DNA from: Scortum barcoo
Lineage: Eukaryota; Chordata; Actinopteri; Centrarchiformes; Terapontidae
NCBI GenBank assembly: GCA_023238725.1
Contig: CM041534.1
Span: 1,012,501 to 1,076,500 of the forward strand
Direction: 5' to 3'
Length of the DNA stretch: 64,000 nucleotides
The notes under the pieces are model-generated. The model had not been told where the DNA came from, searched no databases, and saw nothing but the letters and a program-made list of their open reading frames with translations. Shown in pieces: positions 46,366 to 58,910 of this stretch (the stretch's first letter is position 1; each line of letters opens with the position of its first letter). The position numbers and the translations under genes are program-made.

Positions 46366-49300
46366 GTAAGGCACTTCCAGGAGTGCGTGTGTGTGAAGGG
46401 CAAAGTGGGGTTGGGAGGATGTGCGTGTGATTCCCAGTGAATGAAGAACTAGTGGGGCTGTAGTGTGGGTGCACAGGTGGTGTTTTATCTCTTCATTTTT
46501 CTTTGCATGTGCATTTACTAGCTCTGTTCTTATATAAGTCTTTTCTAAAACTGGAGGGCTGTGTGAATTTTGCCTAACAATAGTTTGTACAAAAGCCAGT
46601 CATTTTATAATCTTTTCTCCAAACCACCATACTCATTAACACTGATGATACGATGATGCTGTTTCATGCTGTACAATGATGATGTTTTCACAGAAGTTAC
46701 AACAGTAGTACCACTCAACACAAAGTTGTACCCTGTCACCTCTGCCTTCAACCTTGGCTGATATAAGGCTTAATGCAACCTGCTAAGTAGGCTCAGTGTA
46801 AGCTTTGATCACTCACTACCAGCCCTAGCCCCTGCCATGGAATAGTGCACAGTATTATTCCATGGTAGGGGGGCACAGTTGTCATTAAATAAAGCCTCCT
46901 GCATCATAGTGTAAGGAGTGGATGTACAGAAATGCATGACATATGGGGATTACTGGTATACAGCATGTGATATACATTTGCATTTGTGTGTATGTATCAG
47001 CACTGTCTTGGCTTATGTCACTCTTCATTCAACCCTCAAGACATCATGACAATCAATGTTATTTTCATCCTCACTGATTTAACAGGATTGTTTAAAGAAA
47101 AATTGAATAAGCAGAGTTTGTGCCATGAATAACACAGATGACATGTTCTGATTTTGGATTCTGAATCAAACCATCCACACAATTTACAGTGAGAAAATAT
47201 ATGAAGCATCCCAAATGGAGCTACTCTTGTTGTGGCTTTGATTCTGAGGGCTTAATGACACTTGGAGGGAGTGAATGACCAACATGGAAATGATGGCCAG
47301 CTAACATACATTATTTACATCACTGTAAGCTTTTACCTTTTTTAGCTATTCCAAAAAAATTGAAACGATATTCTGCTGCCTTTTAGCATGAGGTAGCTGT
47401 TCACTGGCAAAAAAAAAAAAAAAAATCAAAGGCTACCGGCAGGTACTAGAAACATTTAAGGTTGAATGTTTTGGAGCTGGAAGACCTCTGGTTACTTTAG
47501 GGTAATTCAATATGGCTTAAGCCTAGCTTGTTAGTTAGCTGGTAACTAACCTCTGGGCAAGAAGAATGGTGTGGAGACGTTGCGGTAATTTTGCATAAAA
47601 CAAGTGTCTTACACACTCAGCGCAGCAAACACAATACGTGTCCCTTTTTATGAATTGTTGCAAGGCGCATAGGCATTTTCCAGAAGATCCTGGAGAGATG
47701 TTTCCACTTGTATTTATGATTGAAATGAGCTTGAAGTTATGACATAGCTAAGATAAATCAGTCTTTAGAGAGGTAGTAAGGACGTTCACCTGTGGTTTAA
47801 AGCGAACCACAGTTGATGTGAGAATTAGTTGGATTAGCTTCATCTGTTTTGTTTTGGTATTGTGGTTTTGGTGTGCACACACAGTTGTTACGCTGCTGGC
47901 AGCCCAGCATAACCTGACAAATACGAAGATCAGTGTAGACCTTAAACCTAATTTGGTTTAATGCTGTGTGGTGGGTGATGAATCATCACATTTAACAAGT
48001 TCTCCATTCCTTTCCCTTTGTTGTCTGCCTCTCTCCACAGCAGAGGGACTAGACTCAGCAATGTTCCCATTCCTATTCCCTGCCTCCCTCTTCACTTTCT
48101 AAACTGTCCCTCCATGAGCCTTCTCTGTGATCAATAATTTATTGATCCATTGGCACTGTTTTGCATTGATTTCTGCTCAGACCCAAATAAATCAGTAATG
48201 CCATTCAGCATACAGATGTTACTCATTGCTGGATTTGTTTTTGTACTATACCCCTGTATAGCTTAATGAGTCTTTTTTTTTTACATTTTCATTTCATTTG
48301 TAGTAATTATAAATGTGTTGGTTATGTCCTACTCATTAATACACCACAGCGTTTGAATGCCAGTGCCACATACTGTGCTGCAAAATCAAACACAATGAGT
48401 CACAATCTGAATGTTAAGTTAATGCACTTAAAGCTAAATATATTTGAATGAAGATGTGATGCTGCCATGGTTACTTTTCTTTAAATGATCATATGTAAAC
48501 ATATCTAGAGACCGTTTATTTGCCCATATTTATTTTAATACTAACTTACTGTTAAGTCATCTCTTTCATTTCTTATTTCTACAATATCTGCCTATGGAAA
48601 CTAAAGCATGATTAAGATATTTATGGTTATCAGCTTTGTGAACGTTAGGTACACACTGTAATCATGGTATAGCAGGATAAGGTATGGTTAGTAAAGGAAT
48701 CAAAACCACTTAGTTGAGGAAATGTTGTTGCCTTAGTTAAATATAGAAAAGGTCCATGCTAAACTGGATTGGCATCTTTATATGGGCCTAATGGCTGTAT
48801 TTATAAAATGTTTTTTATCAAAAATGCTCATTCATCTCATTCACCTGTGCACTCTACCATACACTGTTTTAACATTGCATTGTTTTAATAAAAACAAAAT
48901 ACTTTGGCTGTGAGTATCACTGTGTATGACTATACAAAAAAAATTTACATTGAAGCTCGTACCATCATATGGTACACACATCATTACAACAAGTACACGT
49001 TTTTAAAAAGGAGATTGTGCATTGTAAGTTATCACATGTGGTATCATATGTCATTAATTAGCAAGTAGCCTATTTTTAAAGTTGTTTACACCAGCTGGAA
49101 CAACAGAAAGCCCTTATTACCATTTTCATTATAGATGATAAGCTGAATCTGAGCATTGCCACTATGTTTTTAACAATGCTATTCTGCCTGCAATTTTAAT
49201 ATCTTATCTTTTTGTCTTTGTACGTACACTTTGTACGTACACTTTTATCTGTTAAACACCTGATTGATTTGAATGAAAATGAGAAACATGGAAAGTGAAT

Positions 49301-51655
49301 GGAGAGTGAATAAATTCTCCCTTGAACCTTGAACATGATGGTCCTCGATACTAACACCCTCACCAACACCATCAGAAACCAAAATTCCTCAGTTCCATTG
49401 ATAAAAAGCCATTCGGAATGGTATGTAATCTATATGCAGGTGTATGAATAATAATTTGTATATGCACACAGGAACATTCACATTTTCAAGCCTTTTAGTC
49501 CAAGAGCTTTGAAGTAGTCTGGTTACTCTGTCTTATCTCTCTGAGGATCTGTGTCCTCTGTGCTGTTAAAAGAGGCAGAGAAAAGAAAAATACAGGCTGG
49601 TGTATGGAATAGTCCAACCACTGCAAGGTTATTCTCACAATTTTGTGTTTATGAGTAGGTAGAAACTGTTATATAGTGTTCTATACTCGGGATTCCCCTG
49701 TTTTTTAATTCTCTTTTATTTTTTAATGCTAGAGACCCCAAAATGCTTCATTGCCCTGCAGCTGCAATCTGAATCGGTGAATGTTACTATTTCATAAACA
49801 ATGTGTAATCTTGTTTCCCTTTATTGAGATTTTGTTTATATTTTTTGTGTTAATACACAAGTTTTGAAAGCTCCATTTATCTTCTAGGTAAAACAGCAGT
49901 GACTCTTATTGTGATTATCTTGTAAAAAGAAACAGAAAATTGTTACTGATTGTACTTTTAACATAAACTAAGAGTCACAGTAGTCTATATTGTATTATTT
50001 TCTGTATATTAGATATTCTCTATATGTACTGCTTTCATCTCACAACCAACTATCGGTTTAGTGGTTCATGTGTTTGTGTGTGTGAATATGCACAGTACAT
50101 TTGGTGGGTAAAATCACATCGTGGTTCCATATAGTGAACAGTTGTGATGGCTTCTAACGCTCTGAGAGAGTACTACTACATAATTTGTTGATTAGGAGTA
50201 TTATGTATGTATTATATTTGCACAGCACTGGTGCTCGAAATTGATTTTTGCAATTGAACAATGGTCTTGCTTTGTGACACCAGTGCTTTGTGTGCATGAC
50301 TATTTGCCTTGTGTTTTCATAATTAATTAATTTCAATAACTAAGTAATTGGATTTAATTGTTAACATTTTTTGTTGTGGGGAGGTTTTAGATCCCCTACA
50401 AATATAAATACATTATTTCTGAGGGTCCTTAGCAATAAAAAAGAAAAGACAAAAACTGAAGTGAAAAAAAAAGCAAAAATAGCTCTCCTCTCTCCGCACA
50501 GCCTAGCAACTACCAACAACACAGGGCTTAGAGAGAAGAAAGACATAAGAGAGAAGAATGAAGCATGTTCACCGAAGTGAAATTGAAGTCATAATTTAAT
50601 ATTGAATAATAACAAATATTTTGAGTATTACTTATAGAAAGCCAAAAGGATCACATGACGTTTGGTTTCTTTGCTGCTATTCAAAAACTGTGGGTGGCAT
50701 TTTTAATGGGTAGAGACTGTTATTAGCTCCCACTGTTTCTAGTATTTTCAATTATTTTTGAGGGAAAAGTTAATTTAGAGATTAGTCTGTGATTATGAGG
50801 GAGTGTTGTTTTTGCTATTTGTGCCAACCTCTATGGGTCATTCTAAAAATGCTTTTCTAGGCCTATAACCAAACAGCCACTTAAGATGTCTAGCAGGATT
50901 TTTGATGGTTGGATGTGGTCAATGAGTTATGGCGAATTTCTGCTAAGCCCTACTAAGTAGTCTTGAATGATGGCAGCCATGTTTGTGTATCTCTGTCCCA
51001 CAGTTCTGTATAGGAAATTTGGTGTTTGGCATATAGCACCACCATCTGGCTGCAATTAAAGCTGCATGCAACGATGAGTGTCCCCCCGCACACTTGTGCC
51101 TGTGAAGGGAAGTAGTTCCCATGGCAGCCATGGAAGATGTGTTGACAGAACTCTGAAAACTGGTCTAGATACTGGAGGTAAAGTGCATGTTTAGAGGTGG
51201 GGGTCAGGGAAGGTTTTGAAGTAGGACAACCCAAGGACTCAAATGACTTCATTACCACAAAGGTCAAGCGACAGGTCTGTAGTAGTTAAGTCATGTTGTC
51301 TTTGGTGTTTTGGGGACAGGGATGGTGTTGAAGGTTTTGAAACAGGCTAACACCTGATCAGCACAGTGGTTCAGGGTGAAAAGAGACACAGAGTCTCCTC
51401 CTGTTGACCCTGTTAAAGTCTCTCTCCAGGATGGAAAGCATAGGGTTGGGGGAGGAGTGGGCTTCTGAGATGGTCAGTTGAAGTTGGTCAGTTGGAGAGG
51501 TTGCCCCAGATTAGAGTTGACAATACCATCAACATTCTGCTCCGGTGTTCTAACTTCTACCTGGACTGAGCAAGAAGCACTGTCGGGATTATGTTTTTTT
51601 TTACTTCAACACAATCTAGCTATTAAGTGAGACTTCTCAAGCACAGGTAGATATC
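46366..51655. other. DLG2 intron, no gene recognised
   Basis: Intronic AT-rich DNA. A (A)17 run at 47409-47425 and a duplicated 'gtacgtacacttt' at 49220-49245 are visible. Around 51060-51480 the sequence becomes less AT-rich and may be LINE-derived, but no motif could be read. Confidence 0.45.
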
Positions 51656-51840
51656 GCCACAATCTTCTGGATAACTGAGGGACCTGGTGGCCAGCTTTGT
51701 TAAGAGGTGCAGAGGGACCCAACTACTCCTGAACCTGACCAAAACCAAGGAGATGGCTGTAGACAGCAAGAGAACAAGGACTGCTATTCAGGTTTCCACA
51801 CGCATAATAATTGTAGTCCAGTAGTCACTGGAGCTTGTTG
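51656..51840 (+). mobile_element. LINE reverse-transcriptase fragment
   Basis: The + strand frame reads LVASFVKRCRGTQLLLNLTK followed by TKEMAVDSKRT, corresponding to the W-C....L-LN--KTKE(M/L)V-DFR block of teleost non-LTR retrotransposon RTs. Short and isolated; the flanks do not clearly extend it. Confidence 0.6.
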
Positions 51841-51949
51841 TCCTGGCACCAAGATGTCAGGGTTCTAACCACTCTAGGCCGTCTCATAGTTTTGCTTTTG
51901 TAGTCTGTGATGGTGCTCAGTCAGGCCCACATGTGTCTGGGTGACAGGA

Positions 51950-52830
51950 GTGGATAAAACTGTGCATTGTTTCTGCATCACTAGAGAGAATAGTCAGAGA
52001 CTAAAATTCTTTTTGTGGCACAAGTCAGTTTTAGTCTTAATCCCAATGTTTGGCAGTGCGCTGTCCACTCCTTCAGTGAAAGAATCCTTAAAGAGACCTT
52101 CGAGTTCTTTTTGGAAGGAGGAGACAGTTCCTTCTCAGCTTCATGTGCTGTGTGTCAGGTCATCTCCAGGCTTAGGCTGTCTGGCTGCTTGTCTGTGGTT
52201 GTGTGGATCAAACAGAGGTATAAAATCTCCAGAAACTCCAGAACCCAGGGTGCAACGCAGTGCTTCCTAGCAGAAACTTGTTTGTCTGTCAAGTCCTTCA
52301 GTATGGCTGTCTTCATTTGGGCGAAAATGGTGGAATCCTAATTGCATGTTACCATGCTCTGTTCTATTATGTGCTTGAGGGGCTCACTGAGAGACTCTAG
52401 GTTGAGACTCATCGCACAGCACAGTGGTTGCTTTTTTCAGTGGTGTGTTCTTGGCATCAGGGATGTTAGCTGTGTCCACATCACGTGTTTTGCACCTGAC
52501 TTCATTGCTCAGCCAGTAGCGACTGTTGCTTGTTACTCCATGTAGTGCTCAACCATGTCGAGCGAGCTGTTCCATCATGTGACCACATCCATGACCAATT
52601 TATGTACTGGCAGGTTTAACATTTGGAGGACAGCACAGCTGTGGTAGTTGCATTGCTTTGTAAAAGTGCTACACGCCTCACTTGACAAGGCAGAAGACTG
52701 ATGTGGCCTGCATTAACATCTGCGTCTGATGCAAAGTTTAAAATGTGTGCAAAACACTGTATGTGGCATGACTTTGTACAAGGTTTACCTTGGTAAATAT
52801 ACAAGCAGTTACCCCAGTGCTTTCATGAAA
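51950..52830 (-). mobile_element. hAT (ZBED-like) transposase pseudogene
   Basis: Minus-strand translation shows, in order from the right: HIQCFAHILNFASDAD, CQVRRVALLQSNATTTAVL, a degraded WMWSHDGTARS block (family: D-V-TRWNS), then MKTAILKDLTDKQ and, in another frame, STALHPGFWSF (family: STALDPRFK). These are the conserved C-terminal blocks of hAT transposases of the ZBED type. Frameshifts and stops throughout; no terminal repeats seen. A remnant, not a domesticated gene. Confidence 0.8.
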
Positions 52831-53236
52831 AAAACACGCTTTGCAAGCTTTGCTAATATAGAATACCATAACCTTCCAAACTTACATTCACAAGCACCAA
52901 TTTAATTGATCTCATACTTGTCTTTCTTTTTGTCGTCAAACTTTTTTGTGCTCTGGTGTGTGTGTCACACTGAAGTGTCCGTGCTGCAGCAGAGTGTGTC
53001 CAGCCTGTGGTTCCCTCTTGGCTGAACTCCCTACAGCTGGGCGGGGTGTGGGAGGGAACTTGTTTGCCGCAGTTACCAATGCAGCGATGGGGAAGCAATT
53101 CATTGCTGTCCCACAACACTGACACACACACACACACACACTGGCACAATGAGCAGCCAGTCTGAGTGCTGTCAGAGAGCAGGCAGTAGTTTGAAGAGAG
53201 CACTCCCAAGCTAGGGAGATAGCAGGTTGAATCTCT

Positions 53237-53238
<2 letters not shown>

Positions 53239-53277
<39 letters not shown>
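53239..53277. repeat. (CA)n microsatellite
   Basis: About 19 CA units, followed by an A run. Confidence 0.95.
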
Positions 53278-53281
<4 letters not shown>

Positions 53282-53426
53282 CAAACACATATCTTCATAC
53301 ACAGGCATGCAGGAGGAGAAGGAAAAGAGCATGGAGGTAAGGAAAGACTTTAAGGCCATTCGCAGCTTACTATTTACAAGTCATACGGGAATGGGAGCAA
53401 GACACTCTAGTTGAATGCAGACATGA

Positions 53427-53428
<2 letters not shown>

Positions 53429-53463
<35 letters not shown>

Positions 53464-53465
53464 TG
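53429..53465. repeat. (GT)n microsatellite
   Basis: About 14 GT units, then an interruption (TATGTGTG). Confidence 0.9.
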
Positions 53466-54499
53466 CATAGGCATGTGGGTTTAAATTTGCTGCCAGCTCA
53501 CCCTGTAGTCTGGGGTGGTAAGGAGCTTGAACTCTGTAGCAGAAAACTGCAGCAATGTCTCTTTTTTTTCCAGTTTCTTCTTAGCTTGACCTGCTGTAGT
53601 TTCCTGCGCTCACTTTCACTGACATCTTGCCACAATGAGTTTTAGCCATACAGGCTAATATACCTCATCCACTGAATCATTCATATATGTAAATTTCAGT
53701 GGTGAGGTACTATAGGTTTTATGTTGGAATCTTCTTTGCTTGTGATACAGTTAAGTAAAAGCAGATTTTCCTACAGTGAACATGCATAAAGCAGGCCATC
53801 TCATCATGATGGATCTTGTGAAAATAGATCTATTACAATTTTAGAAAATTATTAATTATTTGAGTAATTTATGATACCTACCTATATCTACCAAAATAGA
53901 TGGCTACTGCCTCTCAAATAAGAGCATTTCCTTGTTTTCCTTCATGTTTTACTATCGTAAATCAAAGACTTTATTTTGAATTGTATGTTTTGAGGAATGA
54001 CATACAATAGATTTACATAATATGGATAATAAATGGTTTTTTTACAGTTGTAATCATGTTAATCAGTTAATTGAAAAAATATTGAGAGATCATCAGTATT
54101 GAAAATAATGTTTGGAGAGATGGGGATGTACCGTATGCAATGTATTTTCAGGATTATTTCATATACTGAGGCTACAACACATTACATTTGTTGGTTTTGT
54201 CTGTACCTACTAAGGGCAGCTTACCCTTCTCTTGGATCTTATTGAAGTTGTTTTTGTATGTCTTATTTGGCGGGAGTATGAAGTTCAAGATTGAAACTAT
54301 TGCCTAAACTCTGTTGAGAACATCCATCATAGTTTAGAGACTGACTTCCTGTTTCAATGTTGGCTTGCTGTGTTCACTATAGTTGTGTACACACACAGTC
54401 TTCCTGTGCAATGAGCATACTTTTGTACATGCTCTCTTTCAGGTTGACATCCTTATAAAGTAGTTTAGATAATATGGATGGACTTTTTTTGACCTGTCA

Positions 54500-55353
54500 G
54501 AGTGTGTTGCCAGATCTCAGAAGTTGCCTTCATGTGCACTGTGATATCACATAGAAATAATGCCCTCCATGTTTGACAGTTGATGCCACACACTGTGGAA
54601 CCATCCTTGCTGCAACTCGTCCTGTCAGACCTGCAGCTCGACGTCTTCTTTTCACTGTTGAAACTGAGACTTGCTTACTACGACCTCTATTAAGCTGTGC
54701 TTGAAGCTGTTGTCCTGTGAGCCGCCTATCACGCAAGCTCTTGTCCTCTGATTCAGTTGTGGCTTTGGGTCTGCCAAACCTCTCAGACCTGTCAGAGTTT
54801 GCCCCAGTTTCTGACTGACTTTGATGGTGAGGGAAACTGTACTCACTGACACCTTGACTTTCTTTGCAATTTCTCTGTAGGAAAGATTTTTAAGTGTTAT
54901 GATGGTCTGTCTCTCTTCCATTGTTAATTGCCTTTTTCTCGCCATTTTTGTAGCAACACACTACTTTCTGCAGTACAATACTGTTCAACTGATGCTCACG
55001 AGGGTATGGTACCACAGTGTGTTCAAACACTCTGCTTTTATGCAGACAGAGGGGTTTGTAAGTAATCCAGCAAAGTTGGAACACCTGTAGGAATTAGTAG
55101 CACCAGCTTTCAAGGCTTCATCACCCTCCATTGCTGTAGGACAGCTTTAAATTGTTAACCCATTTTGTGTTCACTGAAAAAGGCCTTTTTGTATAATTCT
55201 GAATTGTATATTATTTTTCAGTTTTGGGTAACCAACATACCTTTTTTTTAACCTCTGTACCTTTGTACCATTTCAAGCTATTCATTGGACTTGAACGACT
55301 TGAATTGCAATAAATAACTGGAAAAATTGTGTTGTTCTAAAACTTCTGACTGG

Positions 55354-55358
<5 letters not shown>
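54500..55358 (-). mobile_element. Tc1-like transposon with right terminal repeat
   Basis: The minus strand encodes the transposase N-terminus from MARKRQLTMEERQTIITLKN (a helix-turn-helix of paired type, with YREIAKKVKVSVSTVS), through a second HTH (RRLTGQQLQAQLN, VSVSTVKRRRRAAGL), then jumps to STVKHGG, so most of the catalytic core is deleted. The right end ends in 'taaaacttctgactggtagtg', the classical Tc1 terminal repeat of fish. The opposite terminal repeat is missing. Non-functional internal-deletion derivative. Confidence 0.88.
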
Positions 55359-55610
<252 letters not shown>

Positions 55611-55612
<2 letters not shown>

Positions 55613-58424
55613 AGAACATCATAAAACACAAGAATATAGTATACTATAGAAATTGCTTTAAGAAAACGATTTTTGGAGCTCCACCAAGGCAATGGTTAGT
55701 GTATGATGTTGGCAAGCAGCATGCTGTTGTTTGGGCTTATGCAGATTTTATTTCAGCGCATGAAATAGAGAAAAAAAATCTGCCATCACAAAACACCACA
55801 TTTTTATTCATTGTAAAAACCCCCACTGAAATCCATGGCAGCCATAGTCTCATGAGCTGTCACTCAGAGGAGGATTAGGATGCACTGTGTGGGGTTAGCC
55901 TCCACATGAACAGGTGCATGTTTTATCCTGCTGGTACGAGTCGAAAAGCAATTGCAGTTTTTGTTGTTGATTTGGCACTTCAGAACTGGTCTCCTACGAG
56001 CCATTGTGAATGCTGTCCCGCCTTTTACTGCATAAGCGCTCTTTTTGTTAAAACAATAACACTAGTCCCATTAGTTATATAACTAAATATGGGGAAGAGA
56101 CACGTTTTCATCTTGACAAATCAGAACCAGCCTTGTGGAGCTGCCTGTTTGTGCTATGGGACTGTTTGAGATAACAAGTGGAAAAGCATGTTGACTCCAC
56201 TTGTTTTTGTCCCAGGGCCTCCTTTTGTGAAAGCCAGTAAAGTGGCCTCTAGCCCATTCATGCTTTCTCTCTCTGTCTTCCTCTCTGGCTGCTTCTCTGT
56301 CTTCCCTCTCTCCCTCCCTCTTTCTCTCTCTCTGGCTCATCTTTTCTCTTGTCAGAATACAGGTATTGTTCACAGGGGAAAGCCCCCTTGGATTTTTTTG
56401 GACTGGCTGTAAGGGAATTTAAGAGGTAGAAATGAGGGAGACAGAGAAAGGTAAGACAGTTCTCAACTCAAGGCAAGGAGAAAGAAACCATTCCCTCAGC
56501 CTTTTAGAGTAGCTGTCTTTGTCTTTCACCCAGTTAGCATAATGAGGAATCAAATTCTAGCTGAAATCAAAGTGGCCTCAGTGCACTCTGGATTAACTAA
56601 CCATACTTCAGTTGGTATTTTGATAGACACAAGCCTTTTTTGTTACATGCTATTGTGTGTAGCTTGCATACATAATGAATCCCTGGTATATGATATCCAC
56701 ACACTTCTAGCACACTAACTTTATTGGTTGCCACTGATAGTAATATGTTCAGAACTTGTTGAAAGGCAGGTGAACACAGAGCTGATTTCGCTCTTTTGAT
56801 AGGATTCTTTGACAAAAAAAAGAGAAAAAAAAGAGAATACAATAGAATATTGCTGCCCTTTGCCATTTCTAAGCTGATGATTCACAGCTCTGTCTGTCCT
56901 ACCTGCTTAACGGACACACTGTCTCAGTGCGGATCTCAGAAACACCATCTTCATCTCAGTCTCACTGAGATTGAACCTGCGGTGAGCCCAGCCAGTTCTT
57001 CGGATTAGCACAACATTAGATGTCAGCTCAGCTCTACCTTGCTGTCTCCAACAAAGTGTACAAGAAATCTGGTCATGCCTCATTGTCACCATACAGCACC
57101 CACCTACCAGAAATTGCACACACTGGAGTTATTAGAGTTATATAGTTACTGTAGTTAATCTTAAAGGTATAACATGTAGGATTTTCCCAAAAACAATATA
57201 TTTTGTATAGACTGAAAATCCTTCTGTATCATTGCTTATAACTTAGTAGAAGTGTGTGCTGGTGTCTGTATCTTCTTACTTTAAAACTCACAGTCCACAG
57301 TCGGTTTCATTTTAAATTTCGTGTATCACGTTTTTGTACAACAATGACTTTCCTCACTAACATTGCAGTACAAAGGCGGTTCTCCCCTGCTTCAGAAATA
57401 ATGTTACATTAATAACTACTCAGCAGAGCACTCCACTTGCCCTCCACAGCTTTTAACCCACCATTTAGCTGTGTGTGCTTTGTATTGGTCAGACAAAATG
57501 TTCTACATTTCTGCATTTGTTTTAACACTTACTGAACACATTCCTGATGTGTTCTGATTTGAATGAAAAAAGTAAACATATGTATTATTTTATATATAGT
57601 ATGTTGTTAAATTACATTAAATGTACACGAAATATTTTCATAGCATGACATTCTGACTTTATCAGTTCTTCAAACTTATACCCTAAAGCTTAGCATGTTC
57701 AGCCGATGGGGAAAAACTTGCCTCAGATTCCATAGTTTGATCTTTGCTACCTGTATAGCAGTTACTTCTATAGCACAGTATGATAGAACATGGCTGCATA
57801 CTGATGATGTGTAACTGCAGCCACTTAAGAAACAGTCTTTATATCCATCTTGAATGGACATGTAATTAGATCATTAACCTAGTGTGGGGGAAGTGTTTTG
57901 TGTAAACATCATCCATCAGTTACAGAGTGGGTTCACTTTACAGTTTGGATTCCACATGCTGTTTGTCACTGAGTCATGGGCTGTGTAGTGGAGGAGGTTT
58001 CATCTTGAAATTTGCATCCAAGACTCATTTGAGTATGAAAATGTAAAATATGATGGAAATAGTAGTAATCCAATAGAAATATGCATATAAATATGGGATA
58101 GAGACACAGAATGCTGGCTTTGGGCCCTTTGTTGCTTTTCTGTTGATTTCTGTTGAGTCCTGTCATTTTAATGTAAGCATTCAGCTCTGTTCTCTAGGTC
58201 TTAGAATACAAGAGATCATTATAAAGTATATTGTATGGTAGCCAAATTAGGATAAGAATGAAGAATCTGGATCCTGGATAATAAGATCTTCTGAAGTCTT
58301 TTTTTCACATGCTTGCTACAGCCAGTTTATCCATCTGCAAACCACCTCAACAACAAAAACATGAAGAAGAGTTGCAGATTAAATTGCCTCAGCAAAAAGT
58401 ATCAAAAAGAGTCATCAGTCACAC
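55611..58424. other. DLG2 intron, no gene recognised
   Basis: Intron-like DNA with a CT-rich stretch at 56263-56340. No supported exon or transposon. Confidence 0.5.
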
Positions 58425-58910
58425 TTTATTAGGGATAGCCAAGATAGATATAAGTTTATTTGCCACATATAATCATACAGGATTTGATCATAGTCTAATG
58501 CATGTCCTCTATCTCCTTAAAGTGCAATAACAATGTAAGTGTAAGTGTGAATAAGAATTAAGAATAGAAATGAATAATAAATAATAATGTAACTATAGCA
58601 GTGACTTTGAATAATAGTGTTTAAAAATAGTCTTATGGCAGTTCCTAGGTCTTCCAGTTTATTTTCCAAAGCCTTTACATTGTCCAGCAGGATGATGGCA
58701 GAGAAGCTCGTTGTGGATTGCAGCTGGTGCTTAATCTCTCCACATTTACCTCACTGTTGCCTCCCACAGTCAGCTGGATGCATAGATGGAAGTAGAGATG
58801 GTCTTGCATGTGTACATGATTGGGTCGTAGCTGGTGTTTATCCCCTCCACCATTTCCTTGATGTTAATGCTGATGTTTCCATTTGAAAACCTCGAGCAGC
58901 CGGGCAGTAG
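58425..58910 (-). mobile_element. LINE remnant (5' ORF piece plus 3' end)
   Basis: On the minus strand, a stretch near 58620-58740 reads SAIILLDNVKALENKLEDLG, matching the teleost LINE motif of the form LANVRSL(D/E)NKLDDL before the endonuclease. Further left the sequence 'gtggcaaataaacttatatc' (minus strand) resembles LINE 3' tails. The intervening several kilobases of a full LINE are absent, so this is a deleted copy or a LINE-derived SINE. Confidence 0.5.

Larger units (their letters stand above)
52831..54499. other. Intron with CA/GT microsatellites
   Basis: Holds (CA)n at 53122-53141 and 53239-53277 and (GT)n at 53429-53465, close together and in opposite reading, giving the possibility of GT/CA pairing in single strands. 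Frames in this part are microsatellite artefacts. Confidence 0.6.
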